Shown here: positions 1 through 8,906 of the stretch, one piece after another | Layout: each line of letters begins with the position of its first letter | Position numbering within the stretch: position 1 is the first letter of the stretch | Origin: Spirogloea muscicola | Lineage: Eukaryota > Streptophyta > Zygnematophyceae > Spirogloeales > Spirogloeaceae | Direction of reading: 5' to 3' | Length of the DNA stretch: 12,534 nucleotides | Assembly (NCBI GenBank): GCA_009602725.1 | Contig: WELB01000043.1 | Location: forward strand, 81,238-93,771 | The notes under the pieces: generated by a model | The model's input: the letters and a program-made list of their open reading frames with translations, nothing else | What the model was told of the DNA's origin: nothing | Database searches by the model: none | Translations under genes and position numbers: made by a program

Positions 1-59
1 CCCCCCCTGCTCTTTCTCTCTTGCTCTCTCTTCCTCTCTCCCTCCCTCCTTTCCTTCAC
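1..59. repeat. Pyrimidine-rich low-complexity tract
   Basis: Almost pure C/T stretch made of CTCT and CCCTC words, ending in TTCACAG at 55-61. On the + strand it resembles a long polypyrimidine tract before a splice acceptor, and C/T enrichment continues to about position 135. The sequence from here to about 182 is most likely the end of an intron of the + strand glycosyltransferase gene. It is open in frame 1, but its translation does not resemble the expected upstream part of a GT64 domain. Confidence 0.6.
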
Positions 60-182
60 AGCGATGCTTGTGCTCTCTGCTCTTTCCCCCAAGTCCCCTC
101 CCTCTTCTGGTCTTTTTCTCTCCATTCTCTCGCTCTCCCAATCATTTGCCAGCTGCCGCTCACTGCACGGGAGCACTGATAG

Positions 183-1578
183 TCCAGCAGCTATGGCCTG
201 GGTTGGCGACAGCTTCGGTGGGCGCGTGCTCATTATGCAGCAGGGGTCTAGCAGCCTGAACCGCCGCTTCCTGCCGCGCAAGGAGATCGCCACGGCCGGC
301 GTGGTCGTCGTCGACGACGACATTGCCGTCGACGAGGTGAGGCCGCTGCTCAGCAGACACCCACTCAGACATACGTACTCAATCACGCACTTGCCCGGTT
401 GCCAGTTGACGACCCTTTAATCCCAACTATAAGATGATGGCCGGGCCTCGCCGATGCCTGATTGTGCCGTGCTGCGCCGTGCAACGGCGGCCTCCTCTGG
501 GTTCTCGGCGCTGCAGGCGAGCCTGCGCTTCGCGGTCAAGGCGTGGCAGGAGTCCCCGCGGCGGCTCGTTGGCTTCTTCCCGCGGACACATGTCCTCAAC
601 GAGACGTCCGGCGGCTGGCAGTACATCTCCATGGTGCGCCCACGGCACGACCCTAAACCTAATCCTACCTTTTTTGCTAAAGCCAAACCCTATATCCAAA
701 ACTTTTGACATAACCGGTGCACGGCTGTCCGCAGATGGAGGCCGGCGAGGCGGGCCTGGGGTCCTACTCCACGCTGCTCTCCAAGCTCCTCGTGCTTGAC
801 ACTGGCTACCTTTTCCAATACACCTGCAGGTGAAAGACAATATTTCCCAAAGGAATATATACTCCCAAGTTCATGCTTACTGATTATTCATAGATGTATT
901 AACTTACGGCATGTGGTGACTCGAATCAAGTCATCGGTGTTGCATCTCACAAAAGTGACCAAGTTGTGATGCTGCTGACACCCAGAGCTCCTCCTTGTTT
1001 CCTTGCGCTGCAACAATTTGGTCATGACCCAGCATGCCGCCGGGCATCCACGCGATCGTGGACCAGCTGACCAATTGCGAGGATATAGCCATAAACTTCC
1101 TCGTCACCAACCACAGGTGCGCCCTCAGGCAGAGCCCCAGGCACCCCACTCTTAAGGCCTCGAGCTTGTGCCTGACATGACAGTCTGAGCATCCGGATGC
1201 TGCTCATCAATATCGCAATGTCAAGGTTCAGCTCCTCCTGCTGTGCCGGTCGCGGCCGGCACTGACGAGGTTGGCGAGCTCTGGATGCTGCGTCGCTTCT
1301 GTGCAGCGGGCTGGGGCCGCTGCTTGTGGAGGGCCAGCCGCGAGACCACGGCGACTCTCACAACTCTGGTCCGCCCTGCAGCCGCTGCGCCTGCGCCCGC
1401 CCCCATCTCCACCCCCGCCCCCATCTCCACCACTGCATGCTGACGGTTCTCGTGGCGGTGCGGCGGCGGCACAGACCAGCGGCTCTCAAAGGTGGGCCTG
1501 CGGACGAACCTCGACTCGGACCGCGTCCGGACGCAGTGCCTCAACGACATGGCCGACCTCTGGCCGGGCGGCCTTCAG
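183..1578 (+). other. GT64 (exostosin C-terminal type) glycosyltransferase domain, six exons
   Basis: Exon 1 encodes RVLIMQQGSSSLNRRF followed by VVVVDDDIAVDE, which matches the exostosin-family pattern of a V-I/L-QQ strand, S-L-N-N-R-F and a strand ending in the metal-binding Asp-Asp-Asp. Exon 2 continues with FAVKAWQESPRRLVGFFPR, the usual step after the DDD motif. Exon 3 (SYSTLLSKLLVLDTGYLFQY) corresponds to the segment that packs on the acceptor site. Exon 4 holds NCEDIAINFLV, the family's late N-C-E/D-D-I-x-x-N-F signature. Exon 6 ends with an R-x-x-C-L-N motif typical of the domain end. All landmark motifs are present and in order, so this module is probably active. Only the most N-terminal part of the fold is missing because of the window edge. 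The exon 1 acceptor (after 182, or 190) is uncertain. Confidence 0.85.
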
Positions 1579-4500
1579 GTGGGAGGACGTCCATTGCCAG
1601 CCTCTGCCAGGCCGGCCATCCAAGTACTTGGGACTATGGTGCCAACACTCGGCAGTCCTCTCTGCAGGTCAAGTACAGCTATGGTGGGCTGAGCGCCAAG
1701 GTGGAGGATGGCAGCCTGTGCGAGATCCACGGCGAGCTGCATGGCTGCCGCCACAAGCTTGCCACCAAGGTCGACCTCATGAGGTCAGCTTCAGAATGCC
1801 GAGGAAAGCAAGCCAAGCTGTGGGCTACACGTGTAGCAAGTGTGTAAATGAGCAGGGCTCAAATATCCGGTCTAGCTTGTAGTATGTCCTGTGCTTCAAC
1901 TCTGAGCTGGTTGTGAATACTGCAACAGAATGCCCAGGGCTCAGATCTAGCTTGTCACGGTCGCGAAGTTCTCCACCCAAGCCCCCTGTAAAAGTGCTGC
2001 AGAGATACAGGAAGTGCTCTTGACGTACACTTCATGATCTGGAACTCCCAATATATGCTAGAAGATTGATGTGGGCAAGCAATGGTGTGTCTCGCTCCAT
2101 GTGGATGCTGTACCGGTGTTCTTCTGTATAGGCACAAGGTCCAGGAAGCGGAGGCAGTGCCTCTGAACCAGAAGTCAGCCTACGCCTTCCTCCTGTCCAA
2201 GAGCGAGATGTTTGCAGCAACCATCGTCGCTGTCCAGGTCCATGACAGCTCCGGATGCACCCAGATCAGGAGCCATAGCTAGTCCTCACAAGACTGCCCT
2301 TGATAAATACATTGAGATTACAATGCACTTATAACGGTGCATCTCGCATGTCGTTCAGCTTCAGAGCTTGTCATGGTCTAGTTTTCTCTTATCTTGTCAA
2401 TTCAGCTCTTCTCATCGTCTTCCTGACATACTCCAGACACTGAAGCTGACGGGCACAGTGCACGACGTTGTCCTCTTGATCTCCTCCACTCTTCCTCTAG
2501 AGAAACCCGAAAAGGACATCATCAAGGAGGTCTGGGTCCTCGCAACGCTGGGGTTTTGTAGCCTGAATTGTTGTAACAGAAAGCCCATCAAAAGCATCAT
2601 AATTCATTCTAAATCATTGTAAGCAATTTACAGGCTTGACGTTAAGGGAATCTGAACTTTGAAGTACTCAAAGTCAGCAAGTGCCCGAAGTCGTTTTCCT
2701 CTGATTGCATGGAAACCATATGACCCAGATGTTTCAGTTATCATAGGTGGTTATTTTTCATGGGCCTAAGGCTGTCACTTGCTGGGCTTGCCTTGCAGCA
2801 TTTCACATCGTCGGTGCGAGTGACCATCAAGGGGCGAGGCAAGTTTGGCATTCTCAATGCGTGGACCCTCACCGAGTACCAGAAGGTTTGGCAGCGCTGT
2901 GCCATCGTTTGATTTTTTATATCAAAGCGAGTTCCAGTTCATATCAACAATTACAGGGGCCTAGGCATTCCGTCATCTAAATGGAATGCCTACAATGGCA
3001 AGTTCACATTGCAAGTGCTAATATCTTGGGCCCCAATCCTAAGCCCCAAGCCCTTGATCCGATTGGCTCTAGCAGGTAGTATACCTGGACTCGGGGAGCC
3101 TGGTCCTGGAAAACATTGACCAACTATTCTTGCGACCACAGCCTGCAGCTGCGCCGGCGCTCGGCCGGCCCATGAGCTTCACAGCAGGTCTGTCCCTTTG
3201 TCCTGACGCCTACTTAAGGCACTCACTCTGTCAACAAGTCTGCACCCACGACCCAAATTCCAAACTCGATCAGATTCTCCTCTCCAATTATTGCTTCATC
3301 TTCTACATCTCCTAAAGTTCTTATCTCCATAAGTTAGACTTAGCTTCATCTTTGAAGAGAATTCCTACACACCAGTCCAACTTGGAGCACTGCAGTCATT
3401 GCATCATGGCTGCCACTATGGGTTGCTTGCATGCAATGCTGCATGCATTGCTGTTGGCAACCACGCCTAAAGTGCAGCAAGGCTGCGCCTAATCTACTCC
3501 ATCTTGTACACCTCCCTGGGTGACCACAGTCAAAGTCAACAAGAGCTTGACAGTAAAGGACGTCCAATTCTGCTACATCAGGAAGCCTACATGGAGGCCT
3601 CGTGAGTGCAGCTTGTGATTCCAGACACTGATGGTCAATGTGGTTGATGTCCTTTGGTATCCCCAGGTCTTCTAGTTTTGCAGCCCTCTACAGCAACGTA
3701 CAATCAGCTCATATATGCTGTGCCCCGGTAAGTTCACCTCATGCAGGACATCTATATGTCCTCATAGCAAGCCTCAATGTAGCTATATTGATGCGACTCA
3801 TGATGGCGCCAACTTGCCATCATGTTTGGATGAGTAGAATGTCCAGATTGTGTTGCTCCTGTTTGTAGGGAGACTTGGTGATGGTCGTTCTCTGATAGAT
3901 GTTGACACAACATTGTTCGGGCATGTGCAGGCTCGCTGCACAAGACATTGGAGAAGATGCCTTTCTCAACCTGTTCTTTTCTGGTCGGTTGGTCGTAGCA
4001 ATAGTGGAGATGGTGTTTATACAAAGCATCATTCTCAGACCCACAAATACTATGAATATGCATTGTTCAGTAGTTGATTTAAGGTCGTAGATTAAGGTTG
4101 TAGAAATTGGGTAAGCTGGGTGGCTACTCAGCAGATGACAGGAAAGTCTGTGGAATTACTCTTCATGGAATTGTGAGATTATTACATATGAGTACATTGT
4201 AAAATGAGATTATTACCTGTGGACCTATTGATGCTTTTGATGTGCACAGTGATTACTCACACAAATACCACGCTTGTTCCCCAGCTTGGTCAGTGCTGCC
4301 ACCAGCACATCGCATACCGGTGAAGTTCTGCGCGGAGCTCGTCTTTCCTGACATGGACTTCCCAAGCAAAGGCTTCCGTTATCTCCCCAGCAATTACACA
4401 GTATGTTGCAGGCACTGACAGTATATGCTGCAATATTACATGAGGGGTCCATGTAAGGGTTCAAGCCAGCCTTCTTGGTGCCTTACACACAGAAACTTGC

Positions 4501-7500
4501 AGGTCTGTTGCTTCAAAGTTACATTTGGCAAAAGTCGCTGCTGCTGTGCTAATGTGAATAGACCTTCCATTCTGTGGGCACAGATTGACAAAGTGCACGA
4601 GCTCATCTTGGGACCTCTGGCAGTTGTGCGCTGGCCCGAGCAGGTCTGTGTGAAAGAAGTTGCCAATGCTTATGCCTGCAGCTGGCTGCCACAACTGCCA
4701 GACACATGGTCCACCTTCAAGCATCTGCACAGTGGAGTTTGTAATTATATGTCAACCTTGACATCAGGGGTGGCCGCTACCCATTAATCTACTAGAGCAC
4801 CAGCACGTTGAGGCTTCGCATAAATGAAGTAATGCATATAACATGTATCTGCTTGTCAAAGCTGCAGGCTGCAAAGCCATGGGATGTGTACCTGAATGCA
4901 GTTCAATCAGGCACGGTAGGCTCCTCTTCCTCCGAGAGCCTCTTTGTGAGTGCTCCGCTTCTGGTGACTTGCAGTACGTGTGTACCAGATGACTTTGTGA
5001 TATACGAAATCACAGGTCCGACTCCTGATTGTCAATGGGTCCTGCAATGCCCAAATGAACAAAATCTTGATGTCAGGCTGCCAAGCTTCATGCAGGGGGA
5101 GCATCCGCCTGAGGTCACCATTCAGTGCAGCGACATCTGGTGCAGGTTAGGATTTCATCTTTTTGGTGGAGCTCTTTGCCAGCACAGAAATCGAAACGAG
5201 CACACTGGCCACCTGCATTTGCTTCTGCATGCTGCATGACAAGTCCTTGACTGGCTTGGTCCTTCTAAACCTGCACCAGACATGTTCAAGTCCAGGCTAG
5301 CTTGTCGCGCTGCTGACAGGGCTTGGGCAAAGGTGCACGACGCCCTGGCGGCAGCCAATTGGCGGCCGTTGGACCCTGAGAAGGTGGTGACCATGGACGG
5401 CCTGCCAGCACCCTGGGTGGACCCCAACAACATCCAGGCAAAAGTCAAGTACGAGGATGCGATTCCGGCCAGGTGGGCTGTGCCTCTTCCATGAAAGGGA
5501 CCCATCAGTATTGACATTGCATTTACCTCCTCTGTCAGCCCTACGTTTTGTGAAGGGGCACTCTTGTACAACTGCTTCTGGCAATAGAGCTACCCATGCG
5601 GCTGAGGATCTCTGCCTATCTTGGGCTGTAGTGCCTGGGGAAAGTAGTGCTCAGTAGCTACGCTTAGTAATATATAAAGTGGGTCAAATGAGTATTATAA
5701 TAAGACTGTGGTCAAGGACCTGTAGGTCCAGAGTCCCTGTTTAACAGATTTGAAGCTTAGGGTCAGGCCAAGCTGACAATGAACTGAGGACTCGGAGTCC
5801 CAATATCTGCATGCACTGCATTCAACTCACGCAGGCTACTATTTCTCCTCGTAAGCTTTGTCGAGCAGGGTGCGAGCACAAAGGCCCCCATGGCTGTGGC
5901 ACAAGGACAAGCTGCCGGTGCCGGTTGCCAGCACCAAGGCGTGGGACGTGGCGGAGCGCCAGGACCCATCTGCTGAGGTGTTTGCGACGGTCGTGGGCTC
6001 TCGCGAGCAGCTGCACCTTGCCGGAGTCTGGGCCCTCTCCTACAAGGAGCACCACAGGCAAGACGGCAAGCTGCCCACATGCATCAAGCCCAGCTTTTAT
6101 GCTTATTTTTGTAGGTGGTGGAGTCAGCTAAGATGCATGCATCAGCACTTGCCATGGCCCTGTATCTAGCTTAAGCTTGAAATTTCTAGTGGATTGTGTT
6201 CGGCATTCAATCAGGTTAGCTTGCAAATACTACTGATGACATGAGCTGGTATTGACTCCTCCTCACGAGTCCATGTACTGCTGTTTTAAATGGTCCTCTC
6301 TGGCAGGCAGCTGCGGCGGGGCGCGTCTACTCACGACATTATTCTGCTCGTCTCTGGCACAATACCGCAGGAGGCCTGGAAGCCATACAAGGTATGTATA
6401 CCTGAGAGTCCTCAAATTGGTGTCAAGTCTGGTATTCTGACACAGACAGAAAGTGTTGACATAAGAGCAGAGCATGGAGGGGCTGTGTGACGAGTCTCAG
6501 TCATTCGCACCCACCTCAAAACTTGCAGCTGACCATTAGGTCCGATGCACTGGCCTCTCTTGTCCACAGTCGCTCAAAGTCTGACTCTCAGTCAATGATC
6601 AATACTGCCTTCTGATTGATGATTGCAGGCGCTGTTCTCAGCAGTGCTGCCAGTACCACTTTTTCCTGCCGCTGGTGACAAGCAAATACGGGACCCCAGG
6701 TTAATGTCTTGGAGCCTCTGATGCACACATTTTCTTGGCCTGAATAACACCTGGACAGGAGTATTGAACAATCAGACCAAAGGGTTTCATCACACTGGAA
6801 AGAAGTCCTTGTCTGTAGTATGTTGTAAATTGGGTATCTACTTCGTCAAGAAGATGCAGCTGTGCAGGCACCTACGCCAGAGCTCACACCAAATCATATG
6901 CAGGGTTAGTGTCGGCCATTTCTGAAGTCGAGCACTGCACCTTTTACCTTTTCAGGCTGGTGGCCATCGCTCAGCTCTGGAACCGTATTGAGTACAAGCG
7001 GATCGTGTTCGTAGATGAATACTCCATGTTCTGGGACAACTGCAATGCTCTCATGGACTTTGAGCCCTTTGCTGCCACCCCAGCCCTCTTCCCTGGCGAC
7101 CGGTTTTCTGCGAGAGTCATGGTGCTTCGCCCAGACAGGAGTGTGTACCAGGTTCGTGGCGTGGATTCCCGTCTTTGGCGTCGACTCTCAGCGATTAGTT
7201 GAGAAGATGCAGAGATTGATTTAACAGCAGCGTCCCATGCTGTGGAGTCAACCAGCTCAGCCATCAGACTACAGGGCCATTAAATCTGAGGTTTGGGATT
7301 AAGGGTTTGCTATGCCTTAACGTAGTTACGGAAGTAGCAGACCTTGATCCTATTTTAGATTGACAAGTCCTCACGTCATCTGTCAGCTCACGCCGTCTCA
7401 GTCACAGCGTGGCACTAACCAGTAGCTTACCGTAAAGCGTCCTGAAGTTGGAAAATAAACACAGAGAATTACTGACAGAGAGTCTGAATTGTAGGCTTCC

Positions 7501-8594
7501 TCGGACTGAAGGCTTAGCTGCTGGTGGTAACAGCCATCCGAGCTCTTGGGACACTGTGTGCAGGACATGCTGGCTAAGTTGAGGTCACCGCACTACCCGA
7601 GGAACTCGGCAGCGGACTTCCTGAATGCCTACTTCAGCAACTGGTACACGTCAGAGGCCACCCACAGGGTTCCGCTGTCGTTTTCTATGGACGTCACTCG
7701 ACAACCTTCAGAGGTGAGACGGAAGGTGCTGTACTTTATTGACATACACATTATAATCACCACATTTACTTTCACATTGTAGAAGTGATTTCTGCAGTCG
7801 CGATGACTCCACCAAGGAGGTACCCAGATTTCCATTATGCATTTATGCAGGCATTCAAGTTAAGCTCAGTGTCTAGCCAACTTGCCTGACCCTCGCCCTG
7901 CTTGCATCATGATACTGGTCTTGTACTTAGATACAAGGTTTGGTGTGAACAATGTTGTCGAAGTCAGTGCGAAGGGTCAGCCTCTAAGTCTTTTGGTCCC
8001 AGTGGGCACTCACTTTACAATGCCGGGTGCCGTCGTGCCGTGCTCGTATGCCAGCTTCTGGTGCCACTGAAGGTGCTGAGCTTCCATCCGAAGGCAGGCC
8101 CGTGGGCCAGCACCTCAGCAGCCAGCGGCGGCGCCGGGGCAACGCAGGCCTGGCGCGAGTACTTCTGCGAGCTGGACCCGGCCCTGCGGCCGGCGGCGCT
8201 GGCGCAGCGCCTGTGCGCCGACAAGGGCACCATCCTCGGCGCGGCGGTGGCGGTGGCCAACGCGGCCGCAACGGCGGCCAAAACCACCATCGCCAAGACG
8301 ACCGAGGCCACCAGCGCCCTCATCGGCGGCAAGGGCGGCGGCGGCGAGAGAGCGGAGAACATGACGGAGTTCCGGCTGGCGCTGCAGCGCGCCCACGAGG
8401 AGAGCGGCGCTGATGCCGAGGCCGAGGATGGGGAGGGCGGCGCTGGTGTTGCCGAGGTCACGCACAGTGCCGCCGCCGCAGGCCTTGCTGGTGAGGCTTT
8501 GGATGCGGCAAGCGTCACTGGAGCAGCAGTGGGCGATGGGAGAAAGCGCACAGCCGGTGGCAGCAAAGTACGAGCGAAGCGGCGGCTCTCATGA
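183..8594 (+). CDS. Multi-domain glycosyltransferase, GT64-GT8-GT8 fusion (24 exons, 5' partial)
   Basis: Exons chained by splice site and phase: 183(uncertain)-336, 517-633, 735-829, 1033-1116, 1307-1368, 1475-1578, 1668-1783, 2132-2237, 2437-2529, 2799-2885, 3076-3187, 3667-3727, 3931-3983, 4285-4400, 4584-4643, 4868-4915, 5096-5145, 5320-5472, 5869-6057, 6307-6391, 6629-6699, 6956-7151, 7564-7713, 8055-8594. All 23 junctions keep one open frame of about 966 codons to TGA at 8592-8594; the last acceptor has a second option. Domains in order: exostosin-like GT64 (residues about 1-205), linker, glycogenin-like GT8 (about 250-490, tail to 557), second GT8 (about 575-800), and an Ala/Gly-rich basic tail. 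Families of this kind move sugars from nucleotide-sugars onto glycans or proteins, usually in the Golgi. The true N-terminus, with any membrane anchor or further domain, lies left of the window. Acceptor sugar and product cannot be read from the sequence. The unbroken phase chain argues for one gene rather than three, but transcripts could still split it. Confidence 0.85.
1399..1433 (+). repeat. 18-bp direct repeat, two copies, in an intron
   Basis: The unit GCCCCCATCTCCACCCCC at 1399-1416 is followed by a nearly complete second copy at 1417-1433. It lies in the 106-bp intron 1369-1474 and strengthens its C-rich character. Probably a slippage product. Confidence 0.7.
1668..1783 (+). other. 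Linker exon between the GT64 and first GT8 modules
   Basis: This 116-nt exon enters in phase 0 after the GT64 domain and leaves in phase 2 into the first GT8 exon. It encodes about 38 residues starting VKYSYGGLSAKVEDGSLCEI, with two Cys and two His. I recognise no motif. It could be the last strand-helix of GT64 or a spacer. The flanking splice sites (TCTCTGCAG before, AG|GTCAGC after) are good. Confidence 0.7.
1784..2131 (+). other. Intron (348 bp), nothing further seen
   Basis: Donor AG|GTCAGC at 1784, acceptor GTATAG ending at 2131; phase 2. The join gives an Arg codon followed by HKVQEAEAV, leading into the first GT8 domain. No repeats or coding signal noticed. Confidence 0.7.
3188..3666 (+). 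other. Longest intron of the + strand gene (479 bp), no gene inside
   Basis: GT (3188) to AG (3665-3666) intron in phase 1 inside the first GT8 domain. Joining its flanks restores FTAG-LLVLQPS, which fixes both ends. At about 3431-3449 it holds a small inverted repeat, GCAATGC-TGCAT-GCATTGC. I see no coding region or RNA gene on either strand. Confidence 0.75.
4079..4104 (+). repeat. 13-bp tandem repeat, two copies, in an intron
   Basis: TTAAGGTCGTAGA at 4079-4091 is followed at once by TTAAGGTTGTAGA at 4092-4104, with one mismatch. It lies in the intron 3984-4284 and no function is evident. Confidence 0.7.
4174..4216 (+). repeat. Direct repeat of TGAGATTATTAC
   Basis: Exact 12-bp copies at 4174-4185 and 4205-4216, 31 bp apart, in the AT-richer part of the intron 3984-4284. 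A TGTAA word lies between them at about 4198-4202. Likely a small local duplication. Confidence 0.65.
5096..5472 (+). other. Inter-GT8 linker exons 5096-5145 and 5320-5472
   Basis: Two exons joined in phase 2 encode about 67 residues between the GT8 modules. The first contains SDIWCR and the second starts AWAKVHDALAAANW, a helix-like Trp-rich segment, followed by a Pro/Asp-rich stretch (LPAPWVDPNN). A comparable Trp-rich helix (WREYFCELDPALRP) follows the second GT8 module, so this is probably the C-terminal helical appendage of the first GT8 unit rather than a free spacer. I recognise no named domain. Confidence 0.65.
5473..5868 (+). other. Intron (396 bp), nothing further seen
   Basis: Donor AG|GTGGGC at 5473, acceptor CGAGCAG ending at 5868; phase 2. 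It separates the first GT8 appendage from the second GT8 domain. Open frames across it on either strand show no recognisable protein. Confidence 0.7.
6058..6306 (+). other. Probable GC-AG intron
   Basis: The exon ending at 6057 finishes CACCACAG and is followed by GCAAGA, a typical GC donor context (AG|GCAAG). The acceptor is TCTGGCAG ending at 6306. Joining gives HHR-QLRRGASTHDII in frame. No GT donor nearby keeps this frame and the GT8 strand order. GC-AG introns are a known minority class of U2-type introns. Confidence 0.65.
7152..7563 (+). other. Intron (412 bp), nothing further seen
   Basis: Donor CAG|GTTCGT at 7152 and acceptor GTGTGCAG ending at 7563, phase 0. The join reads VYQ-DMLAKL within the second GT8 domain. 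No internal element recognised. Confidence 0.75.
7714..8054 (+). other. Last intron of the + strand gene (341 or 359 bp), two possible acceptors
   Basis: Donor GAG|GTGAGA at 7714. The acceptor is either CCAG ending at 8054 or GAAG ending at 8072. Both keep phase 0 and differ by six residues (LLVPLK) at the start of the last exon. CAG is the commoner acceptor, but the AAG site lies immediately before VLSFHPKAGPW. The choice is open. Confidence 0.55.
8150..8594 (+). other. Ala/Gly-rich basic C-terminal tail
   Basis: After WREYFCELDPALRP the last exon runs through an Ala-rich stretch (AVAVANAAATAAKTTIAK), a Gly run (GGKGGGGE), an acidic patch (DAEAEDGEGG), and ends in a basic segment (RKRTAGGSKVRAKRRLS) before TGA. 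GC content is much higher than in the preceding exons. No domain is recognised. It is predicted to be disordered or partly helical and has no clear membrane segment. Intensely GC-rich terminal exons are common in green algae, so this may be neutral. Confidence 0.7.
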
Positions 8595-8833
8595 GGACCA
8601 TTTCAGTTATGCGTCGGAGCTTCTTAACTGCAGATGTCACTCCGCATCCAGAACTAGAGCTTGCACGTCAAATTGGCGCTCGCTTAAGCTACTAGTGCCC
8701 TGCAGAAGGTCAACATCACAGTGGTTATGGTGACCAGTGCTTGGTGGACCAGGGTCTACTGATGTTCAGTATTCCATACACCGGAGCACATTCTCTGTTG
8801 GCGCACGTCTGGCACAGACTCATATCTTCGATG

Positions 8834-8838
8834 TGTAA
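8834..8838 (+). terminator. Candidate TGTAA polyadenylation word of the + strand gene
   Basis: TGTAA occurs 240 nt after the stop codon. TGTAA is the usual polyadenylation word in chlorophyte algae, so this depends on the organism being one. A five-base word is weak evidence. Confidence 0.3.
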
Positions 8839-8901
8839 CGCAGCGCAGCAACTTTCCAGCTTCACTGCGGCCACTGCAATGATCGCAAGAGTAGGCCTGG
8901 C

Positions 8902-8906
8902 TTACA
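8902..8906 (-). terminator. Candidate TGTAA polyadenylation word of the - strand gene
   Basis: TTACA on the + strand, TGTAA on the - strand, about 450 nt beyond the stop of the - strand gene. If this word and the + strand one at 8834 are both used, the two transcripts would end almost back to back. Weak evidence alone. Confidence 0.25.

Larger units (their letters stand above)
2132..4915 (+). other. First GT8 (glycogenin-like) domain, nine exons
   Basis: The module opens with SAYAFLLSKSEMFAATIVAVQ, the N-terminal strand and helix of a GT8 fold, then GTVHDVVLLIS, the second strand. Exon 2799-2885 gives ILNAWTLTEYQK, which runs directly into VVYLDSGSLVLENIDQLF in the next exon; this is the glycogenin arrangement of L-N-x-W-x-L-x-x-Y then VVYLDAD. 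The position equivalent to the second Asp of DXD is Gly (D-S-G). Downstream, FTAGLLVLQPSTATYNQLI matches the F-N-A/S-G-V-x-V-x-x-P segment, with Thr in place of Asn. EDAFLNLFF matches the D-Q-x-x-L-N segment, and AAKPWDVY matches the late K-P-W motif. The fold looks complete, but the altered DXD makes metal-dependent transfer doubtful. Likely relatives are glycogenin, plant GUX and starch-initiation GT8 proteins; substrate unknown. Confidence 0.8.
5869..8150 (+). other. Second GT8-like domain, divergent
   Basis: Exon 5869-6057 opens with an Arg/Pro/Trp-rich lead, then EVFATVVGSREQLHLAGVWA, the first strand and helix of a GT8 fold. Exon 6307-6391 gives STHDIILLVSGTIP, parallel to VHDVVLLIS of the first module. 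Exon 6956-7151 encodes YKRIVFVDEYSMFWDNCNAL, where D-E-Y occupies the DXD position so the second Asp is Tyr, and later FSARVMVLRPDRSVYQ. Exon 7564-7713 has ADFLNAYFSNWY, the counterpart of the D-Q-x-x-L-N segment but without its normal Asp-Gln. The last exon supplies VLSFHPKAGPW, the late H-x-x-x-K-P-W-like segment. Family membership is clear from the order of segments, but catalytic residues are poorly kept, so a non-catalytic or altered role is likely. Confidence 0.75.

Noticed and set aside
64-420. 118-codon open frame starting at ATG 64 as a complete small gene
   Set aside because: Only its 3' half (about 183-336) matches GT64, and that match ends exactly at a GTGAGG donor. The first half is translated pyrimidine tract and does not resemble the expected upstream part of GT64.
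650-695. Telomere-like words (CCCTAAA, AAACCCTA)
   Set aside because: Only two or three degenerate, unphased copies lie inside an intron (634-734), so this is neither a telomere nor a clear interstitial telomeric array.
3431-3449. Small hairpin GCAATGC-TGCAT-GCATTGC as a microRNA or regulatory stem
   Set aside because: A 7-bp arm is too short for a microRNA precursor, and GCATGC-like palindromes are common by chance.
3346-4090. Several 60-100 codon open frames on both strands in the middle introns
   Set aside because: They span intron sequence and cut across exons that are fixed by GT8 motifs. None gives a recognisable protein.
8015-8566. Long open frames on the - strand opposite the GC-rich last exon (183 codons and others)
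   Set aside because: Low-complexity Ala/Pro/Ser translations arise as shadows of a GC-rich coding exon. There is no recognisable motif and no splicing partners.
7902-8594. 230-codon open frame as a stand-alone gene
   Set aside because: Its first part is intron sequence. From 8055 or 8073 it continues the phase and the late GT8 motif of the preceding exons, so it is the last exon of the fusion gene.
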